A stretch of DNA of 46,731 nucleotides. It comes from Oscillospiraceae bacterium (GTDB lineage: Bacteria; Bacillota; Clostridia; Oscillospirales; Acutalibacteraceae). Where the stretch lies: the NCBI GenBank assembly GCA_902780565.1, contig CACZGD010000002.1, positions 1 through 46,731 of the forward strand, read 5' to 3'. A program made the translations under genes and the position numbers. Of this stretch, positions 1-9,245 are shown one piece after another. The notes under the pieces are model-generated. The model had not been told where the DNA came from, ran no database searches, and was given only the letters and a program-made list of their open reading frames with translations. Each line of letters opens with the position of its first letter. Position 1 is the stretch's first letter.

Positions 1-794
1 CCGACCACGCCCGTGACGGCGGCGCAGAGCTTTTTGAACCACTTGGCTTCGCTGAGGATCAGCAGGTTGTAATTGAGCACCTTGGCGTAGGGCGGGATGT
101 GCATGCCGAGCTTCTTGGCGACGAAGGTCCCTTCGCGCGCGATCTCGAGGAAGATCGCCTTGGCCTTATCCGATTCCATCATCACGCCCACGGTCTGCCC
201 GGTGAGCGGCGCGATGGAGTTGATGCAGGAGTTCACGATCAGCTTGGAATAGAGATATTCGTCGATATTTTTGACGGCCTTCGTGGGCAGCAGGGCGTTA
301 TACACCGACGCCAGCTCCGCGATCTGCTGGTCCATGACGCCGTTGAGCCGCCCGATCTTCAGCTCGCCGCCGGAGGTCACGTTGATGGTGCCGTCGGGCT
401 TCAGCGTTGCGCCGAAGCCGATCATGCAGCCGACCGTGCGGTTGCGGCCCACGACCTCGGCAAGACGGCCCGTGCAGATGCCGTTTTGCATGGACACGAA
501 CAGGCCGTTCTTTTTCACGACCGGCAGATAGGCCTTCGCGACCGCCTGCAGGGCGAAAAACTTCGTGGCGATGATGCACACGTCGTAGGTGTTTTCGATC
601 TCCTCCACGCCGGTATAGACCGTCAGCTTCTGGCAGTGGTCCCCCAGCGCGCCCGTGAGGCGAAGCCCCTCGGTGCGGATCTTCTCCGCGCGCTCCTTGT
701 TCGCCTCCGCGATCTCGATGTCCACGCCGTGCTCCTTGAACATGACGGCGGTAGTGCCGCCGATGGAACCGGCGCCGACCAACAGAATTTTCAT
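1..794 (-). CDS. 2-dehydropantoate 2-reductase family protein (3' end cut by window)
   Basis: Translation from the ATG at 794 begins MKILLVGAGSIGGTTAV, a Rossmann-fold GxGxxG dinucleotide-binding motif at the extreme N-terminus as in ketopantoate reductases (PanE/ApbA), which reduce 2-dehydropantoate with NADPH on the way to pantothenate and CoA. Later segments (NGI, an internal SKLIVNSCINSIAPLTG stretch typical of the helical C-terminal domain) fit the same family. The start has a good GGAAAGGAGC ribosome site (801-810). About 264 codons are visible against about 300 for the family, so the C-terminal end lies outside the window. Family assignment is firm. The exact substrate is less so, since many Firmicutes paralogues are annotated only as ketopantoate reductase family. 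Confidence 0.85.
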   Translation of the reverse strand, partial: MKILLVGAGSIGGTTAVMFKEHGVDIEIAEANKERAEKIRTEGLRLTGALGDHCQKLTVYTGVEEIENTYDVCIIATKFFALQAVAKAYLPVVKKNGLFVSMQNGICTGRLAEVVGRNRTVGCMIGFGATLKPDGTINVTSGGELKIGRLNGVMDQQIAELASVYNALLPTKAVKNIDEYLYSKLIVNSCINSIAPLTGQTVGVMMESDKAKAIFLEIAREGTFVAKKLGMHIPPYAKVLNYNLLILSEAKWFKKLCAAVTGVV

Positions 795-857
795 ATGCGT
801 GCTCCTTTCCGATCTTTGATGTTTTTGTATGTCAATTGGTTTTGCGTTCCGTGTTTT

Positions 858-1577
858 TCAGCCGAGTGGCGTGAGATAATCCGGCATGACCCAGCCGAGG
901 GTCCGCGCCCCGCCCGACAGGAAGGCGACGTAAACGTAGCCGTTGACCTCCCGCCCGTCCAGCAGCTCCACTGCGGTCCCTTCAGCAAGGACCGCCAGCT
1001 TTTCGCTCTGATAGGAGGAGGCGGCGCGCACCACAATGCCCGCGTGCGAGGGGGTATCGGAACTGACCCGGTGGGTGGGGGAAATCCCGCCGTATTGCGC
1101 CGGCGGCTCGGTTGCAGGGGCCTCGGTCACGGGCGGAAGCGTTGCGGGCGGAAGCGTTGTGGGGGGCTGCGTCGTCGGCGGGACGGTGGTGGGTTCCGTG
1201 GTGGGTTGGGTGGTTCTGGCGGGCAGGGTCTGCAGCACCGCCTGATCGATCACCGGGGCGGCATTGGTTTCCGCCGCGTCCTCGCTTTTCGCGGGAGAAT
1301 CCCGGTAGACGATCACGGTATCCTTCCCCTTGCCGCCGAGCAGGACGGCGACGAGGACGACCGCGGCGATCACCACCACGGCGGCGCCGGAAGCGCCCGC
1401 GATGATCGCGGTCCGTTTGGTTTTTTCTTTCCCGGGGTCCGCAGGTTTTACGCGGTCCCGATTCTCCGGGGGGACCGGCGGCGCCGGGCGGACCGGCTGC
1501 AGCGCGTCGCTGCCGCAAAACGTGCAAAGGCGCGCGTTATCGTTCACGAAGCTGCCGCAGATCTTGCATCTTTGCAT
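858..1577 (-). CDS. Zinc-ribbon, single-pass membrane protein with Thr/Pro linker and SH3-like domain
   Basis: Residues 1-22 form a zinc ribbon (CKIC and CTFC pairs). Residues about 56-82 are one hydrophobic helix, preceded by Lys/Arg-rich sequence, so the ribbon should be cytoplasmic. About residues 110-160 are a low-complexity Thr/Pro linker with repeated PPTT/LPPATLPP units, and the last 70 residues resemble a bacterial SH3-type domain (GIVVRAASS, SEKLAVLAEGT, GYVYVAFLSGG, LGWVMPDYL). This resembles Clostridia sensor or scaffold proteins with a cytoplasmic zinc ribbon and an extracellular wall-binding-like module. No enzymatic motif is seen. It lies 48 bp downstream of proS on the same strand, with an AAAGGA site before the ATG, and may be co-transcribed. 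Function unknown. Confidence 0.8.
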   Translation of the reverse strand: MQRCKICGSFVNDNARLCTFCGSDALQPVRPAPPVPPENRDRVKPADPGKEKTKRTAIIAGASGAAVVVIAAVVLVAVLLGGKGKDTVIVYRDSPAKSEDAAETNAAPVIDQAVLQTLPARTTQPTTEPTTVPPTTQPPTTLPPATLPPVTEAPATEPPAQYGGISPTHRVSSDTPSHAGIVVRAASSYQSEKLAVLAEGTAVELLDGREVNGYVYVAFLSGGARTLGWVMPDYLTPLG

Positions 1578-1625
1578 AGGAAAAGTCCTTTCTGCCGGAC
1601 GAACCGGCCGGACAGACTGCCTGTA

Positions 1626-3068
1626 TCAATACGCGTTGCCCCAAAGCACCATGTGCTTTGCGGGTCTGCCGCAGCAAACGCAGACGTCGCCGAGGTTTTC
1701 CTGGGCGAAGGGGATGCAGCGGGAGCCGACGCCGGTCTCTTCCTTGACCTTGTCCTCGCACGCCTCGTCCCCGCACCACATGGCCTTGACGAAGCCGTCG
1801 CCGTGTTCGGCGAGCTGCGCCTTGATCTCGTCCATCGTCCGGCAGCGGTAGGTGCGCGCCTCGATGTTCGCGGCAGCCTTATCGTACAGGCCCTGCCCGA
1901 CGGCGTCCAGCAGGCGGGCGATCTCGCCTTCGAGGTCGTCCAGCGACACAAAGGTCTTTTCGCGGTTGTCGCGCCGGACCAGCACGCACTGGTTCTTTTC
2001 GATATCCTTGGGCCCGAGCTCCAGACGCAGCGGCACGCCCTTCATTTCGTATTCCGCGAACTTCCAGCCCGCGGAGTTATCGGAGAAGTCCGCCTTGACG
2101 CGGAAGGTCTTTTTCAGACGCTCCACCAGCTCCTGCGCCTTTTCGTTGACGCCGGGCTTATGCGCGGCGATCGGGATCACGACCACCTGCGTGGGCGCGA
2201 CTTTGGGCGGCAGGACCAGACCGTTATTGTCGCCGTGGGACATGATGATGGCGCCGATGAGACGCGTGGTGACGCCCCAGGAGGTCTGATGGACGTACTG
2301 CAGCTTATTCTCCTTATCCGTAAACGTGATGCCGAACGCCCTTGCGAAGCCGTCCCCGAAGTAATGGGAGGTGCCCGCCTGCAGCGCCTTGCCGTCGTGC
2401 ATCATGGCTTCGATGGCGTAGGTGGCCTCCGCGCCCGCGAACTTGTCGCTTTCGGTCTTTCTGCCGCGCACCACGGGCATGTTCAGCACGTTTTCGCAGA
2501 AATCGGCGTAGACGTTGAGCATCTGCTCCGTCTCATGGATCGCTTCCTCCGCGGTGGCGTGGATGGTGTGCCCCTCCTGCCACAGGAACTCGCGGGTACG
2601 CAGGAACGGACGCGTGGTCTTTTCCCAGCGCACGACGGAGCACCACTGGTTATAGAGCTTCGGCAGGTCGCGCCACGAATGCACCGCGTTCGCGTAGTGC
2701 TCGCAGAACAGGGTCTCGCTGGTGGGACGCACGCAAAGACGCTCCGGCAGCGGCTCGCTGCCGCCGTGCGTGACCCACGCCACCTCGGGCGCGAAGCCCT
2801 CCACGTGGTCCTTTTCCTTCTGCAGCAGGGACTCCGGGATGAACATGGGCATATACACGTTTTCGTGCCCCAGCTCCTTGAAGCGCTCGTCAAGCTGCTT
2901 CTGGATCAGCTCCCAGATCGCGTAGCCGTAGGGCTTGATGACCATGCAGCCCTTTACGCCGGAATAGTCCACCAGATCCGCCTTTTTGACGACGTCCGTG
3001 TACCATTTCGCAAAATCCTCCTCCATCGCGGTGATGGCGTCTACCATTTTTTTGTTGTTGTCTGCCAT
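1626..3068 (-). CDS. proS: Proline--tRNA ligase (archaeal/eukaryote-like class II type)
   Basis: Charges tRNA-Pro with proline. The protein of about 480 residues ([20 protein letters not shown]...) has the class II core with [30 protein letters not shown] and the C-terminal zinc-binding region with CGDEACEDK and [19 protein letters not shown], ending in Tyr as in the short archaeal/eukaryotic-type ProRS. The long bacterial form with an editing insert is not present. I start at the ATG at 3068 because AAAGGATT lies about 8 bases upstream. The in-frame ATG at 3095 lies in the terminator region and has no ribosome site. The gene directly follows the ftsZ terminator, whose U-tract ends about 19 bases before this start. 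Confidence 0.95.
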   Translation of the reverse strand: MADNNKKMVDAITAMEEDFAKWYTDVVKKADLVDYSGVKGCMVIKPYGYAIWELIQKQLDERFKELGHENVYMPMFIPESLLQKEKDHVEGFAPEVAWVTHGGSEPLPERLCVRPTSETLFCEHYANAVHSWRDLPKLYNQWCSVVRWEKTTRPFLRTREFLWQEGHTIHATAEEAIHETEQMLNVYADFCENVLNMPVVRGRKTESDKFAGAEATYAIEAMMHDGKALQAGTSHYFGDGFARAFGITFTDKENKLQYVHQTSWGVTTRLIGAIIMSHGDNNGLVLPPKVAPTQVVVIPIAAHKPGVNEKAQELVERLKKTFRVKADFSDNSAGWKFAEYEMKGVPLRLELGPKDIEKNQCVLVRRDNREKTFVSLDDLEGEIARLLDAVGQGLYDKAAANIEARTYRCRTMDEIKAQLAEHGDGFVKAMWCGDEACEDKVKEETGVGSRCIPFAQENLGDVCVCCGRPAKHMVLWGNAY

Positions 3069-3086
3069 AAACTGAATCCTTTCGAT

Positions 3087-3118
3087 AAAAACCAAAAACG
3101 GGGATTCGTCATCCCCGT
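3087..3118 (-). terminator. Rho-independent terminator of ftsZ, just upstream of proS
   Basis: On the minus strand an 8-bp stem (ACGGGGAT with ATCCCCGT, loop of 5) is followed by a U-rich run interrupted by GG. It sits between the ftsZ stop (3134) and the proS ribosome site, so proS is served either by read-through or by a promoter hidden in ftsZ. Confidence 0.75.
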
Positions 3119-3133
3119 AAGTTATTTGCGTGT

Positions 3134-4261
3134 TTATTTGTTCTTGAACATGTTGAAGATATCGGAGATATCGTCGTCCAGCGTGGTCTCTTCCTTCTTC
3201 GGTCTGGCGGGCTGCACGGGCACGATGACGGGTTCCTCGCGCTCCCTTTCCCTTCTCGCGGCGGGCGCGGGAGTCTCGGCGGGACGCACGGCCGTGACGT
3301 TGTTGTCGGTGCCGAAGCCCGTGGCGATCACGGTGACGACCATTTCGTCGTCCAGCTCCGCGTCGGTGGAGACGCCGAAGATGATGTTCGCGTCGTCGGA
3401 CGCCGCGTTCTTGACGATGGTCGCGGCGGTATCCACGTCGTCCAGCGAGATATCCGTGGAGGCGGAGATCAGGATGATCACGCCCTTGGCGCCCTGAATG
3501 GTGGTCTCAAGCAGCGGGCTGGAGATCGCGGCGTTGGCGGCGGCCTCCGCCTTTTCCTTGCCCTGCGCTCTGCCCACGCCCATGTGCGCGTGGCCCGCAT
3601 CCTTCATGACGGAGGTGACGTCCGCGAAGTCGAGGTTGATGATGCCGGGGATCTTGATGAGCTCCGCAATGCTCTTCACGCCCTGCCGCAGCACGTCGTC
3701 CGCGACGGAGAAGGCGTTGAGCAGGGTGATCTTCTGGTCGGAGACCAGCTTCAGGCGCTCGTTGGGGATCACGATGAGGCTGTCCACGTGCTGCGCGAGC
3801 TCCGCGATGCCGGCCTCCGCCTGCTGCATACGGCGCTTGCCCTCGAACTCGAAGGGCTTGGTGACGATGCCGACCGTGAGGATGCCTTTATCCTTCGCAA
3901 GCTGCGCGATGATGGGCGCCGCGCCCGTGCCGGTGCCGCCGCCCATGCCGGCGGTGATGAACACCATGTCCGTCGCCTGCAGGACCTCGTTGAGGGCCTC
4001 CATGCTCTCTTCCGCGGCGCGCTTGCCGATCTCGGGCTTGCTGCCGGCGCCCTGACCGCAGGTCGCCTTTTCGCCGATCTGGATCTTGGTGGTGGCCTTG
4101 GAGCTGAGCAGCACCTGCTTATCCGTGTTCACGGCGATGAATTCCACGCCCTGCACGCCGGATTCCACCATGCGGTTGACCGCGTTTCCGCCGCCGCCGC
4201 CGACGCCCACGACCTTGATCTGTGTTACAAGATCATATTCAGTAGACATTTCAAATCCCAT
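3134..4261 (-). CDS. ftsZ: Cell division protein FtsZ
   Basis: Tubulin-like GTPase forming the cytokinetic ring. It has 375 residues, the usual size. Visible motifs: [15 protein letters not shown] near residue 17, AVNTD near 43, the GTP-binding GGGTGTG at about 107-113, [11 protein letters not shown], and an N-terminal core ending near VIATGFG. The variable linker is rich in Pro, Arg and Glu, and the C-terminal tail is [14 protein letters not shown], a variant of the usual FtsZ partner-binding peptide. The start at 4261 is chosen over the upstream in-frame ATG at 4282 because GGAGG lies 8 bases before it. ftsZ is separated from ftsQ by about 150 bp containing its own promoter and is followed by a terminator, so it can be expressed apart from the rest of the cluster. 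Confidence 0.97.
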   Translation of the reverse strand: MGFEMSTEYDLVTQIKVVGVGGGGGNAVNRMVESGVQGVEFIAVNTDKQVLLSSKATTKIQIGEKATCGQGAGSKPEIGKRAAEESMEALNEVLQATDMVFITAGMGGGTGTGAAPIIAQLAKDKGILTVGIVTKPFEFEGKRRMQQAEAGIAELAQHVDSLIVIPNERLKLVSDQKITLLNAFSVADDVLRQGVKSIAELIKIPGIINLDFADVTSVMKDAGHAHMGVGRAQGKEKAEAAANAAISSPLLETTIQGAKGVIILISASTDISLDDVDTAATIVKNAASDDANIIFGVSTDAELDDEMVVTVIATGFGTDNNVTAVRPAETPAPAARREREREEPVIVPVQPARPKKEETTLDDDISDIFNMFKNK

Positions 4262-4311
4262 ATTTTTTATCCTCCGAACCATAATAGCGTTAATTTTTCA
4301 TTGTCTGATTT

Positions 4312-4340
4312 AGTGTATCACACATTACTATAAATTTCAA
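4312..4340 (-). promoter_or_regulatory. Sigma-A-like promoter for ftsZ
   Basis: Minus strand TTGAAA (4335-4340), 17-bp spacer, TACACT (4312-4317), about 50 bp before the ftsZ start in an AT-rich stretch that contrasts with the GC-rich genes. The 4341-4415 stretch between it and ftsQ shows no convincing terminator. Confidence 0.6.
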
Positions 4341-4415
4341 GTCTTAAATAAATATTTATTCTTAAGATTTTTCCGGTTTTTCGACGTTTTTCCGGGTCCG
4401 GAGGGGTTCCGGGGG

Positions 4416-5531
4416 TCATTCGCCGCCGTCGTCCGCGCCGTAGTCTTCGCCGTCGTCCGCGCCGTAACTCTCCTCGTAGTCCGCGTCGTAGTCCGCGTCG
4501 TAATCTTCGTCGTAATCTTCGTCGTAATCGTAGCCGTCATCTTCGTCGTAATCTTCGTCGTAGCCCTCCCCGCCGTCGTCCGGGTCCGCGTTTGCGGCGT
4601 CCTCGGCGCTTGCGGCGGCTTTTTCGGAGGCTTCCAGCGACGCGCGCTCCTCCGGGGTCAGGGACGCGAGGAACTTGTTGCGCCGCGCGGCCTCCTTGGA
4701 CGCTTCGATCGCGGACTGCGTGCGCACGATGGCGGTGTTGCCGTCCGTGAGGTCCACCACGAGCTTGGCGGGGTTCGCGCCGCCCTTTTTGAGCTGGCTT
4801 TCGATGGCGGCCTTGCCGAACTTCAGCTTGCCCGCGATGCGGTTAATGTTGCCGAAACGTACGTTGATATAGAAATTCACCTCGACGACCACGTCCGTCA
4901 GGTCGTTGAGGTCGTAAGCCGTGACGTTATGGAAGCCCGCCGCCTCGAATTCCGAGACCAGCTTCGTCAGCTTTTCCAGGAAGCCTTCATCCTCGAACAC
5001 GACCGTCTGCCCCGGGGTGGCCTCGGTCACGTTGGAGCCGTAAACGAGCGCGGTGTAGTCCGCGAGGCGGGAAACGCCCGTCTGCAGGACCTTGCCCGCG
5101 GAATCGAGCAGCACGTAGCCGATCCCGGTTTCCACCGCAAGCGTGGGCTTCGCGTATTCCACCGTGATGACCACCTCGTCCGGGATGCGCCGCTTCACCG
5201 TGGCCTCGCCGATATACGGCAATTGCCGCAGGATGCGCGCGGAGACGGCGTCCGCGTTCAGGAGCAGCAGGCTTTCGTCTTCCTTAATGCCCGCCGCCGC
5301 GGCGATCTCCGCGTCCGAATAGCGGATCGCGGCGTTGACCACCGTAACCTTTTTCGCCTTGAAATAAAATATGGAGAACACCGCCCCGATGATCACGATC
5401 AGGGCGAGCAGCAGCAGCCCCAGACGGATCTCCGCGCGGCGCTTGAGCTTTTTCCGGCGGTCCGCCTCGTTTTTCATCCGTTCGCTTTTGGGCACGGTTT
5501 CGGATGCATAGTCCCTTCTCTTCTCTTTCAT
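4416..5531 (-). CDS. ftsQ: Cell division protein FtsQ/DivIB with long acidic repeat tail
   Basis: Bitopic divisome protein. Starting at MKEKRRDYASE (ATG 5531, AAGGAT site 8 bases upstream, 4 bp after the murA stop), a basic cytoplasmic segment is followed by one transmembrane helix (LGLLLLALIVIIGAVFSIFYF, about residues 35-55). Next come a POTRA domain (VTVVNAAIRYSDAEIAAAAGI, RQLPYIGEATVKRRIPDEVVITV) and a beta domain. After a conserved-looking end near NTAIVRTQSAIEASKEAARR the protein carries an unusual tail of about 60 residues made of Asp/Glu/Tyr repeats (DEDYDEDY, DADYDADY, YGADDGEDYGADDGG), encoded by an imperfect 12-bp repeat. The tail is predicted to be extracellular. The longer upstream frame extension is not coding because it overlaps murA. 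Confidence 0.88.
   Translation of the reverse strand: MKEKRRDYASETVPKSERMKNEADRRKKLKRRAEIRLGLLLLALIVIIGAVFSIFYFKAKKVTVVNAAIRYSDAEIAAAAGIKEDESLLLLNADAVSARILRQLPYIGEATVKRRIPDEVVITVEYAKPTLAVETGIGYVLLDSAGKVLQTGVSRLADYTALVYGSNVTEATPGQTVVFEDEGFLEKLTKLVSEFEAAGFHNVTAYDLNDLTDVVVEVNFYINVRFGNINRIAGKLKFGKAAIESQLKKGGANPAKLVVDLTDGNTAIVRTQSAIEASKEAARRNKFLASLTPEERASLEASEKAAASAEDAANADPDDGGEGYDEDYDEDDGYDYDEDYDEDYDADYDADYEESYGADDGEDYGADDGGE
4438..4575 (-). repeat. Imperfect 12-bp tandem repeat in ftsQ encoding the Asp/Glu/Tyr tail
   Basis: Units of the form GACGAAGATTAC (Asp-Glu-Asp-Tyr) and GACGCGGACTAC (Asp-Ala-Asp-Tyr) are repeated in frame. Low-complexity DNA of this kind can change copy number by slippage without breaking the reading frame. 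Confidence 0.75.
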
Positions 5532-5535
5532 TCGA

Positions 5536-6789
5536 TCAAATCCTTCTGATATCGGCCCCGAGGGAGCCGAGACTGATTTCAAGCGGTTCATAGCCCCGGT
5601 CGATATGCCGCGCGCCTTCGATGCGGCTTTCGCCCGGCGCCGCCAGCGCCGCCAGCACCAGCGCCGCCCCGCCGCGCAGATCCGGCGCCAGCGCGTTCGC
5701 GGGCACATAGGCGTCCACGCCCTCCACCACCGCCATGCGGGAATCGGTACGGATACGCGCGCCGAAGCGGGAAAGCTCCGCCACGTATTTATATCTGCTT
5801 TCAAAAATGGTCTCGATCACCACGCCCGTGCCCCGGCACAGCCCGAGATAGGCGGTGAAGGGCGCCTGCGCGTCCGTGGGAAACCCGGGATAGGGCATGG
5901 TGCGCACTGTGCCGACCGACACGGGACGCTTTGCCGCCGTGAGCGCGACGCTGTCCGGCCCCGTTTCGACCCTGCAGCCGGTCTGCTCCAGCAGGTCCGG
6001 GATGGGCCCGAGATGCCCCGGGATGACGTCCATGACCCGCACGCTGCCGCCGGTGATCGCGCCAGCGAGCAGAAACGTCGCCGCGACGATACGGTCCGGA
6101 ATAATGCGGTGGACGCAGGGATGCAGCGCTTTGACGCCCCGAATCCGGACGGAGGACCCGCCCGCGCCGCGCACGTCCGCGCCCATGGCGTTGAGGCAGT
6201 CCGCGAGATCGCTGATCTCCGGCTCCCGCGCCGCGTTTTCGATCGCGGTCTCGCCCTTTGCCAGCGCCGCCGCGATCATGGCGTTTTCCGTTGCCCCCAC
6301 GCTCGGGAACGAGAGATGGATCTTAGCCCCGGTCAGCCCGTTCGGCGCTTCGCACCTTATTCTGCCCGCCTCCTGCGTCACCACGGCGCCGAGGCGCTTC
6401 ATGGCGTAGAGATGCAGGTCGATGGGCCGCTGCCCGATCTCGCACCCGCCGGGCAGGGAAATCTCCGCAAATCCGGTCCTTGCGAGCAGGGCGCCGAGAA
6501 AAATAAAGGAGGAGCGCATTTCGCGCATCAGGTCCTCCGGGATCACGCCGGTCACGTCGCCGCCCGCGTCCACGGTCAGCTCGCGCCCCTGCCGCTCGCA
6601 GACGGCCCCGAGGTGCGTGAGGATGCGCACGGCGCTTTCGGTATCCGTGATGGCGGGCGCGCCGCGGATCACGGTTTTGCCGACCGGCAGCAGGCTTGCC
6701 GCCAGCACCGGCAGGGCGCTGTTTTTCGCGCCCGGACAACGGAGGTCCCCCTGCAGGGGCACGCCCCCGCGGATCAGAAACGTATGCAT
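5536..6789 (-). CDS. murA: UDP-N-acetylglucosamine 1-carboxyvinyltransferase MurA
   Basis: Catalyses the first committed step of peptidoglycan synthesis, transfer of enolpyruvate from PEP to UDP-GlcNAc in the cytoplasm. It has 417 residues, normal length. The substrate-binding PGAKNSALPVLAASLL at about residues 18-34 and the loop PGGCEIGQRPID with the PEP-binding Cys at residue 116 (Cys115 in E. coli) are present, so the enzyme should be sensitive to fosfomycin. The C-terminal DLRGGAALVLAALAA is also typical. The ATG at 6789 is preceded by AAAGGG. In many bacteria murA lies outside the dcw cluster. Here it sits between murG and ftsQ, where some Firmicutes have murA or murB. Confidence 0.95.
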   Translation of the reverse strand: MHTFLIRGGVPLQGDLRCPGAKNSALPVLAASLLPVGKTVIRGAPAITDTESAVRILTHLGAVCERQGRELTVDAGGDVTGVIPEDLMREMRSSFIFLGALLARTGFAEISLPGGCEIGQRPIDLHLYAMKRLGAVVTQEAGRIRCEAPNGLTGAKIHLSFPSVGATENAMIAAALAKGETAIENAAREPEISDLADCLNAMGADVRGAGGSSVRIRGVKALHPCVHRIIPDRIVAATFLLAGAITGGSVRVMDVIPGHLGPIPDLLEQTGCRVETGPDSVALTAAKRPVSVGTVRTMPYPGFPTDAQAPFTAYLGLCRGTGVVIETIFESRYKYVAELSRFGARIRTDSRMAVVEGVDAYVPANALAPDLRGGAALVLAALAAPGESRIEGARHIDRGYEPLEISLGSLGADIRRI

Positions 6790-6850
6790 TCGATCAGCCC
6801 TTTCACAGCGTTCGGAGCATTCTATGAACGAGGGCTTAACCGGGTGAAAC

Positions 6851-7960
6851 TCAAAGCAGGGAAAGGACCTGCTCCAGAATGCGCTCCTTGGCGTCCGTGA
6901 CCGCCATGTTGCGGGCGTTGCGGCCGATCTCGGCGAAACGCGCGGGGTTTTCGATCAGCTCGTCCACGATCGCGCCCAGCTTCCCGGCGTTCAGATCCTT
7001 TTGCTCGATCACGAGCCCGGCATTTTTCTCCGCCAGCGCCATCGCGTTGTGATACTGATGGTTTTCGGCAACGTAGGGGGACGGGATCAGCACGCTCGCC
7101 TTGCCCAGCGCCTGGATCTCCGCCAGCGACGACGCGCCCGCGCGGCTGATCACGAGGTCCGCCGCCGCCATGCAGTCCGCCATGTCGTAAATATATTCGC
7201 TCACGCGGTGTTTGTCCGTCACGAGCGGCACACCCTTTTCCTTCAGGACCTCGGGCACGAACGTGCCGAGCTGGCCGTAGCCGTGCAGGAAATAGACGTT
7301 TTTATCCTGAAAAGCCGGCAGCAGCTCGCACATGGCGCGGTTGATGCTCTCCGCGCCGAGGGACCCGCCGGTGGCGAGGACGACCGGGATATCGTCCGGC
7401 AGCCCCAGCCTTTTGCGGGAGGCCGCCCTGTCCGCCGCCATCAGCTCCGCGCGCACGGGCAGACCCGTGAGCACAGGCTCGTGCTTCGGCTTCATGCGCG
7501 GGGCGGCGTTCATGGAGGTGAGCATCACGACGTCCGCGTATTTTGATAATGCGATATTGGTCTTGCCCGGGAAGGCGTTCTGCTCGTGGATCGCGGTTTT
7601 GATGCCGAGCTTGTGCGCGGTGCGCACGACCGGCCCGCTGACGTAGCCGCCGAAGCCGACCACGACGTCCGGCTGAAAGTCCCGCAGAAGCTTTTTGCAC
7701 TGCCCCGTGACGAACAGGAGCTTTTTGAGCGTGCCGAGATTATAGATCACGTTCGCGGGGGAAAAGGAACGCTGGAAGCCGCTGATCTCGATGGCGGCGA
7801 AGTCGAAGCCCGCCTTCGGGACGAGGGTGGTCTCCATTTTGTCCTTCGCGCCGATGAACAGGATCTTCGCGTCCGGATATTTTTGTCTGAGCAGGCCTGC
7901 CACCGAAAGCGCGGGGTTGATGTGCCCGCCGGTGCCGCCCGCCGCGAATACGACTCGCAT
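6851..7960 (-). CDS. murG: UDP-N-acetylglucosamine--lipid transferase MurG
   Basis: Membrane-associated GT28 glycosyltransferase converting lipid I to lipid II. The 369 residues begin MRVVFAAGGTGGHINPALSVA, the family's N-terminal Gly-rich loop and catalytic-site His. VVGFGGYVSGPVV, IHEQNAFPGKTN, ATGGSLGAESIN and the C-terminal donor site (DLVISRAGASSLAEIQALGKASVLIPSPYVAENHQ region, containing the EI.ALGKP-like motif) follow in order. The ribosome site GGAGGTAAGCTT overlaps the ftsW stop, giving tight coupling. No abnormality is visible. Confidence 0.96.
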   Translation of the reverse strand: MRVVFAAGGTGGHINPALSVAGLLRQKYPDAKILFIGAKDKMETTLVPKAGFDFAAIEISGFQRSFSPANVIYNLGTLKKLLFVTGQCKKLLRDFQPDVVVGFGGYVSGPVVRTAHKLGIKTAIHEQNAFPGKTNIALSKYADVVMLTSMNAAPRMKPKHEPVLTGLPVRAELMAADRAASRKRLGLPDDIPVVLATGGSLGAESINRAMCELLPAFQDKNVYFLHGYGQLGTFVPEVLKEKGVPLVTDKHRVSEYIYDMADCMAAADLVISRAGASSLAEIQALGKASVLIPSPYVAENHQYHNAMALAEKNAGLVIEQKDLNAGKLGAIVDELIENPARFAEIGRNARNMAVTDAKERILEQVLSLL

Positions 7961-7964
7961 AAGC

Positions 7965-9188
7965 TTACCTCCTGATTTTTGATCGGCGGGATATGCTGAG
8001 CACGAAGCCCATTTCCGCCAGGTTCACGAGCATGGCCGTGCCGCCGTAGGAGAAGAACGGGAACGGGATGCCGGTATTCGGGATGGAGTCCGTGGCGACA
8101 AGGATGTTCAGGATCACCTGAATGCCCACCTGGAACACCACGCCCATCGCAATGAGCGCGCCGTAGCGGTCCGGGCAGTTGATGCCGATCACGACCCCGC
8201 GCCAGATGAGCAGCGCGAACAGGATCAGGATGATCCCCGCGCCGACGAGCCCGATCTCCTCCACCACGATGGAAAAGATCATGTCGTTCTGCGGCTCGGA
8301 CACGTAGAGATGCTTGAGGGTGGACTGCCCGATCCCCTTGCCGAACAGCCCGCCGGAGCCGATGGCGTACAGCGCCTGATTGATCTGCCAGCGCGCGCCG
8401 AGCGGATCGAAATCCTTGTGCTGCCACGCGTAGATGCGGTCCTGCATGTAGCCCTTGAGCAGGTCCGTGTTCCACAGGAGCATGAGCAGCATCCCGGCGC
8501 CGATGATCCCCGCCACGAACCACTTGCCGCGGACCTCGCCGAGATAGAGCATGACCACGCCGATCGCAACGATCAGGATGGTGCCGGACAGATGGCTGCC
8601 CGCGATGACGAGCCCCGCGTAGATCATGATCACGAGCCCCATCAGCAGGATGGCGCGGACCGAATAATTCAGGATGGGCCGGTTGAACGTCTCGTTTACT
8701 TTACGCGCAAGATTGCTCTGTAAAGGTTTTTTGCTTACAATCGCCTCGTGGTATTTATCCAGCATCGCGGCGAGCGTGAGGATCAGCGCGAACTTCGCAA
8801 GGTCCGACGGCTGGAACTGAAAGCCGCCGATATAGATGTGCCGGTGCGTGCCGTTATGCGCCGGCATGATCAGCGCCACGCCCAGCAGCAGCCACGACAC
8901 GCCGGTTCCGGCGACCGCGAACAGCGTTTCAAACGTCTTGTAATTGATCCGGGAGATCACGAGCATCGCGGCTACGCCCAGCAGAACCCAAATAAACTGC
9001 CGTTTGAAGTAGTAGGCGGAGTCGTGATTCGCAGTGTACTGGTACGCGTAGACGTAGCTCGCGGAATACATCATGATCAGGCCGATCACAAGGATTGCCA
9101 TCAGGAACGTGAAGAACAGGATATCGATCCCGCCGTCCACGTTGAAATATTTGCGGATGAGCTTTGCCGCGCCTTTCTTTGGGGCCAT
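7965..9188 (-). CDS. ftsW: SEDS peptidoglycan glycosyltransferase FtsW
   Basis: Polytopic membrane glycosyltransferase that polymerises lipid II at the septum together with its class B PBP. The 407 residues contain about ten hydrophobic segments, the SEDS signature near the N-terminus (GLIMMYSASYVYAY) and the C-terminal PNTGIPFPFFSYGGTAML loop that marks FtsW/RodA proteins. Placement directly upstream of murG and downstream of mraY in the dcw order favours FtsW over RodA or SpoVE, although SpoVE occupies this position in Bacillus. The ATG at 9188 has GGAGGAAAG upstream. Confidence 0.93.
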   Translation of the reverse strand: MAPKKGAAKLIRKYFNVDGGIDILFFTFLMAILVIGLIMMYSASYVYAYQYTANHDSAYYFKRQFIWVLLGVAAMLVISRINYKTFETLFAVAGTGVSWLLLGVALIMPAHNGTHRHIYIGGFQFQPSDLAKFALILTLAAMLDKYHEAIVSKKPLQSNLARKVNETFNRPILNYSVRAILLMGLVIMIYAGLVIAGSHLSGTILIVAIGVVMLYLGEVRGKWFVAGIIGAGMLLMLLWNTDLLKGYMQDRIYAWQHKDFDPLGARWQINQALYAIGSGGLFGKGIGQSTLKHLYVSEPQNDMIFSIVVEEIGLVGAGIILILFALLIWRGVVIGINCPDRYGALIAMGVVFQVGIQVILNILVATDSIPNTGIPFPFFSYGGTAMLVNLAEMGFVLSISRRSKIRR

Positions 9189-9245
9189 AGTTACTTTCCT
9201 CCGGTCCTGGGGTATGTAAAGCTGTTTTCCTTTACGGTTTTGCGG

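Noticed and set aside
99..3497. 1132-codon open frame on the plus strand
   Set aside because: It is antisense to ketopantoate reductase, the zinc-ribbon protein, proS and ftsZ. Its protein is low-complexity His/Arg/Gly-rich, as expected from the complement of GC-rich genes.
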